This document shows positions 26,959 to 36,120 of a stretch of 64,000 nt of DNA, piece by piece (position 1 is the stretch's first letter; each line of letters opens with the position of its first letter). This DNA is from DATFVA01 sp963771705 (GTDB taxonomy: Bacteria > Bacteroidota > Ignavibacteria > Ignavibacteriales > Ignavibacteriaceae). The DNA lies in assembly GCA_963771705.1 (NCBI GenBank), contig CAVYUP010000002.1, positions 310,001 through 374,000 of the forward strand, given 5' to 3'. The notes below the pieces were generated by a model. The model was given only the letters and a program-made list of their open reading frames with translations. It was not told where the DNA came from and did not search any database. The translations under genes were made by a program, and so were the position numbers.

Positions 26959-28521
26959 TCAATTAACGTCAAATTCAGTGCCGGAGGGGCGTTTAGAGTC
27001 GTATAGTGCTTTTAACCGGTTATACGCAAACCGGCTGCCGCGCTGTGCTGAGTCCCTGTAATAGGTCACTGCCTTAGCAATATCTTTTGCTGTCCCTATC
27101 CCGTTTTCATAGGCATAACCAACTGCTGATTGTGCAAGAACTGATCCTTTAATTGAAGCAGAAATAAGCTTTTCAACCCTTTCACTGTAATTTGATGCAG
27201 GGAGTTGATCAAGAATAATAGCCGCGTTCATCCTTACCTCCGCATCTTTTGAGCCCAGCTTTTCAGCCTGCTGCCAGATTGAAAAAGCTTTAGTCGGGTC
27301 AGGCTTTTGGATTCCCGAATAATAAAAAAGACCGTACTCAACAAGAGAAGGTGTGTAGTTCTGTTTTGCCGATCTTTCAAGAAGGTTAACTGCATCCGAT
27401 AACACTATCTGGTGGTCCAGACCAAGTATTTCTAATCCGTACCAGTCAAACATAGCTGTCGGATTTCCCGCATCACTTTCTTTTTTTATTAAAGGAAAAA
27501 ATATTCCCTCTTTCTCCATGGTGTAGAGTAGAATGGATGCGGTGGGACTATCGAATCTTGCCGCTCTGATGTAATACTCTATTGCTGATAGCAGATTTTT
27601 TTTATAATAAATACCCTTCTCATACAACCTGCCGAGGAATACCAGGGCTTCGGGACTTCCATAATCAGCCGCTTCGTTTATAAGAGGAATAAACCTGGAA
27701 ATGCTGACAAAGTTCGTATCTTTTATACTGTTTTCAATCGAATCTGTTAGTTCGGTGAAGCCGGAATGACTCAGATCCTCAAGCAGTTTCTTGTTGGTTA
27801 CAACTGGAATCGAATCCAGGATGTCTTCAAAGTCTATATAAACAAGTCCAAGAGAAGATTTAATGGGCGAATTATATTCAGATGCTGTAGATGTATCCTG
27901 CTGACTGAGATTTGCTTTGGTAGTGTCTATTTTAGAATCAGGAACTTTGTTCTTTATTTCCTGCAGGGTTTCGACCGCATTTTTGCTCCCTTTTTGTGCG
28001 GCCCTATCTATCCAGAAATATGCTTTTCCCCAGTTTCTTTTGACGATAAGGTTGTCTGTATAAAGGAGTCCCAGTGCATACTGAGCTTCAGGCATACCCT
28101 CATCCGCAGCTTCTTTGAAAAAATTAAATGCCTCAAAAGGATTCCATGCAGTACCCCAGCCGTTTATTAGAAGAATTGCATAATTATATTTTGCTGCTGT
28201 AACCCCATGATCAGCAGCTTTTTTAATCCATTGGGCCGCTTTGGCAGTGTCAGCTTCTACGCCTTCCCCGAGCAGGTATCTTATTCCCAGTTCGTGTTGA
28301 GCCAGGGGGTCACCTGAATTCGCTTCTTTAATTAAATTAAACTGCTGCCAGATGCGGTATGATAGATCCGGTTGATAGAAAAGGTTCGGCCTTGTTTGCG
28401 GCTTATTGTTCTTGAAGGCGAAACTCTTTGTAGAGTCTTGTCCAAAGGCGTTGATTGCTGTAAGTAAACAGAAAATAATTAATAGGGAATTTCTCAAATT
28501 TGCTTCAATACCTGGTTTCAA
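26959..28521 (-). CDS. Sel1-repeat secreted protein
   Basis: 520 residues. A hydrophobic signal (LRNSLLIIFCLLTAINAFGQ) lies near residues 9-28. The predicted start at 28521 is TTG; a second in-frame TTG at 28497 would place the signal peptide exactly at the N-terminus. At least five Sel1-type repeats follow, for example AQHELGIRYLLGEGVEAD, AQYALGLLYTDNLIVKR, ALVFLGRLYEKGIYYKKN and AQSAVGYAYENGIGTAKD. Such solenoids mediate protein interactions, often in the periplasm. A low-complexity linker (about 190-225) separates the repeat blocks. Partner unknown; gene order suggests an envelope role with the POTRA-barrel protein upstream. Confidence 0.8.
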   Translation of the reverse strand: MKPGIEANLRNSLLIIFCLLTAINAFGQDSTKSFAFKNNKPQTRPNLFYQPDLSYRIWQQFNLIKEANSGDPLAQHELGIRYLLGEGVEADTAKAAQWIKKAADHGVTAAKYNYAILLINGWGTAWNPFEAFNFFKEAADEGMPEAQYALGLLYTDNLIVKRNWGKAYFWIDRAAQKGSKNAVETLQEIKNKVPDSKIDTTKANLSQQDTSTASEYNSPIKSSLGLVYIDFEDILDSIPVVTNKKLLEDLSHSGFTELTDSIENSIKDTNFVSISRFIPLINEAADYGSPEALVFLGRLYEKGIYYKKNLLSAIEYYIRAARFDSPTASILLYTMEKEGIFFPLIKKESDAGNPTAMFDWYGLEILGLDHQIVLSDAVNLLERSAKQNYTPSLVEYGLFYYSGIQKPDPTKAFSIWQQAEKLGSKDAEVRMNAAIILDQLPASNYSERVEKLISASIKGSVLAQSAVGYAYENGIGTAKDIAKAVTYYRDSAQRGSRFAYNRLKALYDSKRPSGTEFDVN

Positions 28522-28546
28522 GTTGAATTTATATCAAAAACAAATA

Positions 28547-28894
28547 TTATAATAAAAGTTTAATAAAGGGAGTATATTTTTCAGGAAGGGGAAACTTTTT
28601 GTTTTCAATAAAATCTTTTGCGGCACGGTTTATCCATTCACGGTTTGATTCGATCTCTCCGAATTCAATCATCACCGGGTTTTCGCCTGTCAGTAAATAC
28701 TTCTTAATTTTTAAATCTATTGGTTTATCCTCTCCGGCAAGCATAATAGAAAGATAAATTATTTTTTTACTGCTATTAATATCGAGTTTCTGCAGTTTAC
28801 CATAATTCTCAATTTTCTTGCTGATCAGCAGTTTTGCTGAAGTGGTTGTAAAACTGTCCTTTATATTTGAAAATATTCCCATAATACTAGTCAT
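28547..28894 (-). CDS. unknown 115-aa protein
   Basis: 115 residues; no signal peptide or transmembrane helix is evident. It contains IENYGKLQKLDINSSKKIIY and ends with the helical WINRAAKDFIENKKFPLPEK. The middle reads like a small beta sheet, IYLSIMLAGEDKPIDLKIKK. I do not recognise the family. The start overlaps the end of the POTRA-barrel gene by 8 nt, so it is probably made with it. A second ATG at 28882 (residue 5) is possible. Confidence 0.65.
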   Translation of the reverse strand: MTSIMGIFSNIKDSFTTTSAKLLISKKIENYGKLQKLDINSSKKIIYLSIMLAGEDKPIDLKIKKYLLTGENPVMIEFGEIESNREWINRAAKDFIENKKFPLPEKYTPFIKLLL

Positions 28895-30596
28895 TTGAAA
28901 AATTTATAGTTGCCGGCTCACTGAAATTAAAGTTTCTGCTGCCAAGCACAAATGCAGCAGAGAAAATGATTTCAGTCTTTGCTGCTCCTGAAGCTGGGTT
29001 ATATGGATTGTATACCAGCGCAAGTTCAAAATTAGTTTTTGAAATTGAAGGGTTTTGGGTTCTTAATCCAAAGCCGTAAGCCTGATACAGGCGGCTCGAT
29101 AATAAATTCTTGTTCTCTCCCGATATTAAACCATAGTCAGCGAAAGCAATTCCTCCGACCACAAATCCCAGTATATCATAAGGAGAAAAAAGTCGCATCT
29201 CCAGATCAAGAACGTTTCTTTTGACTCCTGCTATTGAAAATTCATTAAATCCCGGCATTCCTGCGGTACGTTCAAGGTATATTTGTTCACCGTCAAATCT
29301 GTTGAAACCCAGAATATAATTGTTCTGAAGAAAGAATCTTGCTTTCCAGCCATCCTTGAATACCAGAGGGGAGTGATATATTAAATCAATTTTGATTGTA
29401 TTCTGCTCCCATTTATTGGAGTATCTGAACCCTCCCAATTCAAAATTTCCCGAGAAATAGCCGGCTCTGTTTAACTGCGTCGAGTAAATGATCCGCATGC
29501 CGTAATACCACCTGTTATAATATTCTCTCGAGTCTGTCCCTGTTGTCAGCGCTATCATTCCGCCGACAGGGATATCCTCTGTAGTTCCGAAGTCACTTAC
29601 ATAGTAAGCTTTGTAAAATTTTCTGTTGATTGCACCTAGACTAACCAGATATAATCTGTGATTTTCAAAAATCTTATTGGAATCGGCTGTTACCAGTGGT
29701 CGTATCCTGAAATGCTTCCGAAAATACCTTCCTGACAAAATTAAAGAAGAACTTTTACTGGCTGGTCCGGATATAATTGGTAGCGAGAATGATCTTCCTG
29801 CCCAAAAGTCCTGAGAATCGTAACTGTATGGTATGAGTGTTATTGTACTTCCTCCGTCGATTGATTGTAAATCGTTATGCTCCCACGTAAAATCAAGTCC
29901 TCCGGCCCACTTCGTCTGAGTAGTAAAAAAGGATCGGTTAAGACCGATCTGAAAAAGGTTACTTTTGTTATTGCTTGCGAGATTAACCGACGCGTTTACA
30001 AAAGACCCCTTTATATTATTTATAGTATAATCGAATTTACCACCCCATCCTATATAAGAGTCTTCATCATGGGTGACTGTAAAACTCGCGGAATGGCCGA
30101 TTCCCAAAAAATTCTTGTCCTTTATTCCAAGGTATCCGTTCCTGTTTTTTGGACTGTAGGAAATCTGCGGATCCAGGGTCCATTTATCCTTTGTTGATAC
30201 ACGGATATCAACTTTCCCGGGTTCGTCGGAGTTTTCAGCTTTTATTGATGCGTCATAAAAATAACCTGACTCACGTAAAAGCCTTTCACTATCCTCAACA
30301 GACTGTGGATCAAGTTTGTCTCCTTCCTTGAATAGAAGGATATTTCTTATTACCCACGTTTTTGTTTTAAGGTGGAGTGCATTTCCTATTTTTCCAAAAA
30401 TGTCAGGCTTCCAATTCTCTCCGTCGTTTATGGAAGGGCCTGAAACATCAATGTTATTTATATATATGTTCTTTATTATTTTTCCTTCACTGGCTTTTAA
30501 CCGTGTTGAATCAGCGTAGATTGGGGAGGCGGATGAGCTGAAATGACAGATGACTGAAAGCAGTATGGTAAGAACAGCAAATCTGGTTTTAATCAT
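28887..30596 (-). CDS. POTRA-containing outer-membrane barrel protein (BamA/TamA superfamily-like)
   Basis: 569 residues with a signal peptide (about 1-23). A region resembling one or two POTRA domains (about 40-165: KIIKNIYINNIDVSGPSIND and RLLRESGYFYDASIKAE) is followed by a long barrel domain, with strands such as GIKDKNFLGIGHSASFTVTH and ending FVLGSRNFNFSEPATINFSND. POTRA plus barrel points to the Omp85 superfamily (outer-membrane protein or lipid assembly, or translocation). It is shorter than BamA, which has five POTRA domains. It leads the minus-strand run with the unknown protein and Sel1-repeat protein, which may be its partners. Confidence 0.75.
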   Translation of the reverse strand: MIKTRFAVLTILLSVICHFSSSASPIYADSTRLKASEGKIIKNIYINNIDVSGPSINDGENWKPDIFGKIGNALHLKTKTWVIRNILLFKEGDKLDPQSVEDSERLLRESGYFYDASIKAENSDEPGKVDIRVSTKDKWTLDPQISYSPKNRNGYLGIKDKNFLGIGHSASFTVTHDEDSYIGWGGKFDYTINNIKGSFVNASVNLASNNKSNLFQIGLNRSFFTTQTKWAGGLDFTWEHNDLQSIDGGSTITLIPYSYDSQDFWAGRSFSLPIISGPASKSSSLILSGRYFRKHFRIRPLVTADSNKIFENHRLYLVSLGAINRKFYKAYYVSDFGTTEDIPVGGMIALTTGTDSREYYNRWYYGMRIIYSTQLNRAGYFSGNFELGGFRYSNKWEQNTIKIDLIYHSPLVFKDGWKARFFLQNNYILGFNRFDGEQIYLERTAGMPGFNEFSIAGVKRNVLDLEMRLFSPYDILGFVVGGIAFADYGLISGENKNLLSSRLYQAYGFGLRTQNPSISKTNFELALVYNPYNPASGAAKTEIIFSAAFVLGSRNFNFSEPATINFSND

Positions 30597-30687
30597 ATAT
30601 TCAAGATATTAATAATAGTAATAGTTTAACAATACCTTAATAATTCTTCTGTGACTTAACCTGAGTACGGTAAATGTGTTTTATTTC

Positions 30688-30716
30688 TTGACCTGAATGC
30701 TCGATTAAAGTAATTT
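30688..30716 (+). promoter_or_regulatory. candidate promoter of the symporter-phosphatase pair
   Basis: TTGACC (30688-30693), 17 bp, TAATTT (30711-30716), followed by GAGG. It lies 58 bp before the ATG at 30775 and is a very good match to the local pattern. Confidence 0.6.
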
Positions 30717-30774
30717 GAGGCCCATAATAATCTGATTTTTATCACAGAATCAATACCACTATCAAAGGATTTCT

Positions 30775-32379
30775 ATGGGAGTAAATGTTTCCGCAGCAGA
30801 CCTTATAGTCATAGCTGGTTATATTTTTCTCGTTCTCGCGATAGGATTTTATTTCAGAAAAAAGCACAAAAACAGTGAGGAATATTTCCTGGCAGGAAGA
30901 AACGTTGGCTGGGTGGCGATCGGAGCCTCTCTTTTTGCTACGAATATTTCCAGCGAGCATTTTCTGGGACTCGCGGGTACAGGTGCACAATCAGGACTGG
31001 CAGTCGGCCACTTTGAATGGCTTGCCTGCCTCATAGTACTTATCTTAGGATGGGTCTTTACTCCTTTTTATCTCAAATCTGGTGTATTTACAATGCCGGA
31101 ATTCCTGGAAAGGAGATATAACAGCGCATCCAGATATTATTTAAGTATAGTCTCTATTATAGCTTATGTGCTCACAAAAATATCAATTGCCCTTTATGCC
31201 GGCGGGATATTGCTGAATGCTGTAATGGGCTGGGATATGTATACCTCTGCGGTAATTATTGTTCTTATTACAGGTTTGTATACCGTTACAGGGGGACTTT
31301 CTGCGGTTATTTATACTGATCTTGTACAGATGTTCATCCTTATTGGAGGCTCTGTGACTTTAACGATTCTGGGGCTGAATCAGGCTGGTGGCTGGGATAA
31401 CCTTGTTGCAGGTACGCCCGTTTCTTATTGGCACATGTTTAAGCCTATAACTGATCCTGATTTTCCATGGACTGGAATAGTCTTCGGCGCTCCGATACTT
31501 GGTATCTGGTACTGGTGTACTGATCAGTATATTGTGCAGCGTGTGCTGAGTGCAAGAAATCTTTCGAATGCTCAGAGCGGAACTATATTCGCGGGTTTCC
31601 TTAAGATACTTCCGGTCTTTATATTAATTCTTCCTGGTATAATTGCATTTTATCTCTCAAAAGGGAGCATAAGCGGCGATCAGGCTTATGCATGGATGAT
31701 TACTAATCTGCTTCCTTCAGGCCTTAAGGGTCTTGTTGTTGCAGGACTTCTGGCTGCTCTGATGTCATCTCTCAGTGCAATGTTTAATTCTACATCTACT
31801 CTGCTTACTATAGACATCTATAAGAAGATGAAGCCGGATGCTGACGAAAAAGCCACTGTTAATTTCGGAAGAATTACAACAGGTTTTATGGTACTCCTGG
31901 GTCTTCTCTGGATTCCTTTTATTGGTCTGTTAAGTGACAATAGGATGTATGTCTATCTACAGAGCGTTCAGGCATATATCTCTCCGCCTATTGCCGCAAT
32001 CTTTTTGTTCGGAATTTTCTGGAAGCGTGTAAATGGGAAAGGAGCTATTTCAGCATTACTTACAGGATTGGTTCTTGGCGGTCTCAGGCTGATCCTGGAG
32101 ATACAAAATAAAATTTCTCCTTTATCCAGTGATTTCCTTAGATATACTGCTTCCATAAACTTTCTCCATTTTGCTATTTTCCTTTTTATTATCTGCTCTT
32201 CGGTGCTGATTTTGGTAAGCCTTGCTACTGAGGTTCCATTCGGGAGGAAGCTGGAAAGACTTGTCATATCTACAGAAGATATTAATTATAAAGCGGATAC
32301 AAAATGGCGTAAAATCAATATGGCCGCATCCTTTGTTCTTGTTGCCGTGCTGGCTGTCCTGTGGTGGACCTTCGGTTGA
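30775..32379 (+). CDS. sodium/solute symporter, SGLT-like
   Basis: 534 residues with about 14 transmembrane helices, the normal length for SSS family proteins. Blocks such as NSEEYFLAGRNVGW (near 33-46), SSEHFLGLAGTGAQSGLAVG (near 59-78) and ILGIWYWCTDQYIVQRVL (near 240-257) closely recall SGLT sugar carriers rather than proline or pantothenate carriers. It imports a solute, probably a sugar, driven by Na+. AAAGGA at 30764-30769 is its ribosome site. The SpoIIE phosphatase gene follows 22 bp later in the same unit. Confidence 0.85.
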   Translation: MGVNVSAADLIVIAGYIFLVLAIGFYFRKKHKNSEEYFLAGRNVGWVAIGASLFATNISSEHFLGLAGTGAQSGLAVGHFEWLACLIVLILGWVFTPFYLKSGVFTMPEFLERRYNSASRYYLSIVSIIAYVLTKISIALYAGGILLNAVMGWDMYTSAVIIVLITGLYTVTGGLSAVIYTDLVQMFILIGGSVTLTILGLNQAGGWDNLVAGTPVSYWHMFKPITDPDFPWTGIVFGAPILGIWYWCTDQYIVQRVLSARNLSNAQSGTIFAGFLKILPVFILILPGIIAFYLSKGSISGDQAYAWMITNLLPSGLKGLVVAGLLAALMSSLSAMFNSTSTLLTIDIYKKMKPDADEKATVNFGRITTGFMVLLGLLWIPFIGLLSDNRMYVYLQSVQAYISPPIAAIFLFGIFWKRVNGKGAISALLTGLVLGGLRLILEIQNKISPLSSDFLRYTASINFLHFAIFLFIICSSVLILVSLATEVPFGRKLERLVISTEDINYKADTKWRKINMAASFVLVAVLAVLWWTFG

Positions 32380-32401
32380 GAAAATCATATTAAGATATTA
32401 A

Positions 32402-34840
32402 ATGAATAAAAATTTTCTTGTTGTTTCGTTTCTGATTGTATCGATCGTTTCTGCTTATATAATCTATCAGCTTTATCCATCGGTGAATCCGCTCGGTGCC
32501 GTAAAGCTTAACTATAACTCTCTTCAGATAAAAGAAAAAGGGGAGAGGCTGGCAGACAAATTCAACCTGGATACCGAAAATAAAATCGAAACTACTACCC
32601 TGCAGTCGGATAATGATTTGATAAAGAGTATATATGATTCTTATTCATTCGCTGAAGCAAATTCTATTATTCGTAATAAAATTCCGGGTTATTTCTGGGA
32701 ACTTGACTGGACAAGTTCTAATGGAAAGGTCGTCATAAACGGTGAGAAAAAAACGGGAGAAGAATTAACCGCTGGAGACATTCGGATAGATTTTGATACT
32801 GAAGGAGATCTCCTCAAATTTAAGAGAGAGCTTGGTGATTCGGTCAGAATAAACCCGCTCCCCGAGGGAGAAGCAAGACAAATTGCTTTGACGTTTCTTG
32901 AGGAATATGCTCCTATAGTTCCCGGTTCTGAAACCGGCGCTGAAAAATTCAAGGTATCAGACAGTTTTACACCACAGAATACTAAAAAAACAAGTTACCA
33001 GAACCGGACGGATTACGATTTCTCATGGAAAGCAAAGGCTGCTGACGTAAATAACGAGATGGTGATCAAAGTTACTGTCTCCGGCGACATAATCTCAGAC
33101 TATAGCTTAACCTATACCGTACCCGAAAATGCCTCCCGGGCTAAGACCAGCGTTTTCTCCGTTGCTACTGAAGTACCTTTCTACATCGTGGTTTACATTT
33201 TGATCCTCATCATCGGATATAAGAGAATCCGGGCATATGAGGTCAGCTTCAGGCTGGCAATAATCATGGGACTTATTGTGGGAGTATCCTTCAGTATAAA
33301 TCTTTATACAATTATTGGTGGATCATCTACTGGATGGGATCTATGGCTTCCTTTGGTGTTCAGTACCATTTTCCTCGCAGCTGGAGTATTTATAAGCTGG
33401 GCCGTGAGCGAAACAATAGCAAGAGAAGCATGGAAGGAAAAATTAATATCGCTGGACTTGCTTACCAGGGGTTATGCCTTTCATTCAAAAGTGGGTAGCT
33501 CCGGTATAATGGGTCTAACCGGCGGATTTCTGATTTACCTTGTATGGACCGGAATACTGATCGGCTCAGAACAATTGTTCAATATTTCTTTTTTTATTAA
33601 AGACAGCTCAAGCTTGATTTCACATTTCCATTCTGTAAGTCCTGCTTTGAATGTAATAAATAAAAGCATTTATCCTCAGATTTATGTTACGGCTATTTTC
33701 TTGTTGTTTGTTTATTCCGGATTAAAAAGGAGATTTAATTCACTTTATCTTCTGATCCCTCTCGCTGCTCTGTTGTGGGGTCTCATAAACTACAACGACC
33801 TCATGCCCATTTACTGGGGCGTCATTACCGGTACTATTACCGGAGCGCTCTTCATACTGCTTTTTAATTACTACGATGTTCTGGCAGCACTTATTGCTCT
33901 GGTTATCTACCATATCATTGATATCGGCGTGTCGCTATTTACCAGCGGTAATCCTTATTATTTGAATTCGGGATATTACCTGATTCTTGTAATAGTTCTT
34001 CTTGCTGTATTTCTGATTATCGGGCTGTTTACTAAAGATAAAACAATCGACTACAATTCTATAACCCCTGCCTTTGTAAAAAATATAACTGAACGCCAGA
34101 GAATGCAGAGGGAACTTGAGATTGCCCGGGATGTACAGATGAGTTTCCTGCCTGTAAAGAGTCCTGCGTTTAAGGGTCTTGATATTGCTGCTAAATGTTT
34201 GCCTGCACTTGAAGTAGGAGGTGACTATTACGACTTTGTTATACTGGATGAATGCAGGTTTGGGATCATTATCGGTGATGTTTCGGGCAAAGGAACACAG
34301 GCCGCATTTTATATGACACTCGCAAAAGGATTTGTAAAAGCTCTATCCAAAACCATACACTCACCATCTGAATTCCTGATTAAAATAAATGAACTGTTTT
34401 ATGAGAATGTTGAAAGAGGAACTTTCATTAGTATGATATATGGAATCTTCGATTTGAAAGCGAAAACTTTTACATTTTCAAGAGCCGGACATAACCCTGT
34501 ATTAGCACGACAGTCAGATAAAAAGGAAGTTGAATTGCTTAATCCCGTCGGTATTGCGCTTGGACTGGAAAAAGGTAAAATATTCAATAAAACTATTAAA
34601 GAGATAAAGGTTGATTTGTGTTCGGGCGATACGTTTGTTTTTTACACGGACGGCTTTACGGAAGCGATGAATAAATATAAAATTGAATTCACAGAAGGAA
34701 GATTAATAGAAACCATATCAAAGAATGCCGATCTTCCGGCAAATGAACTGCTCATAAAGACATTTGATGAGGTAAACGTGTTCATGGGGAAAGCCCTTCA
34801 GCACGATGATATGACGATGCTTGTAGTAAAGGTTACATAA
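32402..34840 (+). CDS. large membrane SpoIIE-type serine phosphatase with extracytoplasmic domain
   Basis: 812 residues. One N-terminal helix (about 5-22) precedes a large periplasmic part (to about 255) with a PepSY-like feel (GEKKTGEELTAGDIRIDFD, then RQIALTFLEEYAPIVPGSET). Eight to ten membrane helices follow (260-550), then a linker TPAFVKNITERQRMQRELEI and the catalytic SpoIIE domain (about 570-812). That domain has REMEIARDVQMSFL-type start residues, VGGDYYDFVI, IIGDVSGKGTQAAF, SRAGHNPVLAR, FYTDGFTEAMN and DDMTMLV. All acidic metal-binding positions of PP2C appear intact. It looks like a sensor phosphatase, signal unknown. Its neighbour is a sugar-type symporter; no sigma-factor partner is nearby. 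Confidence 0.82.
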   Translation: MNKNFLVVSFLIVSIVSAYIIYQLYPSVNPLGAVKLNYNSLQIKEKGERLADKFNLDTENKIETTTLQSDNDLIKSIYDSYSFAEANSIIRNKIPGYFWELDWTSSNGKVVINGEKKTGEELTAGDIRIDFDTEGDLLKFKRELGDSVRINPLPEGEARQIALTFLEEYAPIVPGSETGAEKFKVSDSFTPQNTKKTSYQNRTDYDFSWKAKAADVNNEMVIKVTVSGDIISDYSLTYTVPENASRAKTSVFSVATEVPFYIVVYILILIIGYKRIRAYEVSFRLAIIMGLIVGVSFSINLYTIIGGSSTGWDLWLPLVFSTIFLAAGVFISWAVSETIAREAWKEKLISLDLLTRGYAFHSKVGSSGIMGLTGGFLIYLVWTGILIGSEQLFNISFFIKDSSSLISHFHSVSPALNVINKSIYPQIYVTAIFLLFVYSGLKRRFNSLYLLIPLAALLWGLINYNDLMPIYWGVITGTITGALFILLFNYYDVLAALIALVIYHIIDIGVSLFTSGNPYYLNSGYYLILVIVLLAVFLIIGLFTKDKTIDYNSITPAFVKNITERQRMQRELEIARDVQMSFLPVKSPAFKGLDIAAKCLPALEVGGDYYDFVILDECRFGIIIGDVSGKGTQAAFYMTLAKGFVKALSKTIHSPSEFLIKINELFYENVERGTFISMIYGIFDLKAKTFTFSRAGHNPVLARQSDKKEVELLNPVGIALGLEKGKIFNKTIKEIKVDLCSGDTFVFYTDGFTEAMNKYKIEFTEGRLIETISKNADLPANELLIKTFDEVNVFMGKALQHDDMTMLVVKVT

Positions 34841-34857
34841 TTTCTCATCAAGGCAGA

Positions 34858-35538
34858 TCAGCCAGGCTGTGGGATTTTCGTGTCTTGTTTAAGGATCGTC
34901 ACTCTGTTCTTATCGATCCAGTAAGCCCATGGAATGAAGAGCCATTGCAGCAATCCGGCATAGCCTATTGCTTCAACTGATGGCGGGGGTGAACTGAAAA
35001 CATTCATCAAATATATTGCACTAAGAAAGATCACCAGACTCCAGAAGGCGAATGTTCCTGATTTATTCTTGGCTCTTGTCGTACTAAGGTATAAATAAAT
35101 TCCCGAGATAAATATGAGGCTCTCAAGAACGAACGAGATAACCGGATAATTCCACAAACCCATACCGAATTTTATTCCCCCGGGATACAGAGGCAAATCA
35201 GGAAGATGAACTAAAAGGTCTAGTATCCAATGACTAAGAACGAGCAGCCCAAGAATCACAGCGCCATTCATGTTTTTCTTAATAAGGTAGTAGACTATTC
35301 CGAATATTAAAGCCCAGCAGAAAACCATCAGCAGGCTGTGAGAGTAGGGATAATAAGTAAACTCAAGAGGGTTCGACGGAGTTAATCCTGGTACTATTTC
35401 AACTTTTTCAATACCTGTTAAAATCAAAACCGGCCAGATAAGATCTAATAACTGAGCTGCCAAAAACATAGTCCCCAATGAAACTTCCGGTGCTGCTTTC
35501 TTGCCGGCTAGCCCGGCTCCAAAATGTCCTATAAACAT
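34858..35538 (-). CDS. YdjM-like membrane protein (DUF457 family-like)
   Basis: 226 residues with six or seven transmembrane helices. His/Asp pairs stand where the membrane-bound metal-dependent hydrolase family (YdjM, DUF457) has them: MFIGHFGAG at the start, AAQLLDLIWP, YSHSLLM and LLVLSHWILDLLVHLPDLPL near 99-118. The enzymatic activity of this family is assumed from these residues and not proven. It converges with the phosphatase gene (17 bp between stops). Confidence 0.6.
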   Translation of the reverse strand: MFIGHFGAGLAGKKAAPEVSLGTMFLAAQLLDLIWPVLILTGIEKVEIVPGLTPSNPLEFTYYPYSHSLLMVFCWALIFGIVYYLIKKNMNGAVILGLLVLSHWILDLLVHLPDLPLYPGGIKFGMGLWNYPVISFVLESLIFISGIYLYLSTTRAKNKSGTFAFWSLVIFLSAIYLMNVFSSPPPSVEAIGYAGLLQWLFIPWAYWIDKNRVTILKQDTKIPQPG

Positions 35539-35649
35539 CTTCCATGCCTTTGGTTAATTTCACATTAGCAATTCTCGAATAATATAAAAGAATTTTTCGC
35601 TAAGATAAAACCTTATGGGATATAGTGAACTTTGCCGGATGCTGCTCAG

Positions 35650-36000
35650 TTATTCTCCCATCTTACATTTACCGTCGAATTTAGCCCCTTCTTTCACTAT
35701 CAGGGATTTTGTGAATATATCGCCCTGAAGGTTGCATCTCTCTTCCAGGGTGAGCCTGTTTTTGGCCTTTACCGTGCCGGTTACATTTCCTCCGATTGAT
35801 ACTGAATCGGCACTAACCTGCCCGTTAACTTCACCGTTGCTTCCTATTACTACATTTCCCTGAGATATAATGTCTCCCTGGATTTCTCCTTCAACCCTGA
35901 TGTTGCCGTTGCTTTTAACTTTGCCTTCAATTTTTACACCTGCACTGATTATAGTCGTTTCCTCCGACTTTCTCTCCTCGGGTGATAGATTCTTAAGCAT
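35650..36000 (-). CDS. bactofilin (polymer-forming cytoskeletal protein)
   Basis: 116 residues, almost entirely a bactofilin right-handed beta-helix. It starts with ISAGVKIEGKVKSNGNIRVE and continues with repeating G-x-V/I turns such as GEIQGDIISQGNVVIGSNGE and SVSIGGNVTGTVKAKNRL. Flanking tails are short and acidic/basic. Bactofilins polymerise without nucleotide and organise wall synthesis, stalks or chromosome segregation factors. AGGAAT lies just before the ATG, and a promoter candidate lies at 36014-36043. No M23 peptidase (LmdC/BacA partner) gene is adjacent. Confidence 0.93.
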   Translation of the reverse strand: MLKNLSPEERKSEETTIISAGVKIEGKVKSNGNIRVEGEIQGDIISQGNVVIGSNGEVNGQVSADSVSIGGNVTGTVKAKNRLTLEERCNLQGDIFTKSLIVKEGAKFDGKCKMGE

Positions 36001-36013
36001 AATAATTCCTATA

Positions 36014-36043
36014 TGATTAAATTGGTTTAGAAACGTTTGTCAA
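36014..36043 (-). promoter_or_regulatory. candidate promoter of the bactofilin gene
   Basis: Minus-strand reading: TTGACA (36043-36038), 18 bp, TAATCA (36019-36014), 14 bp before the ATG. The -35 box is perfect; the -10 box is moderate and the leader would be very short. Confidence 0.4.
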
Positions 36044-36120
36044 TATACTTTTTTTGAATAAAAATTGGAATACAATTTTTAAGGTAAATTGCTTATTGAG
36101 AGTCTATACAGGAAAATTCT

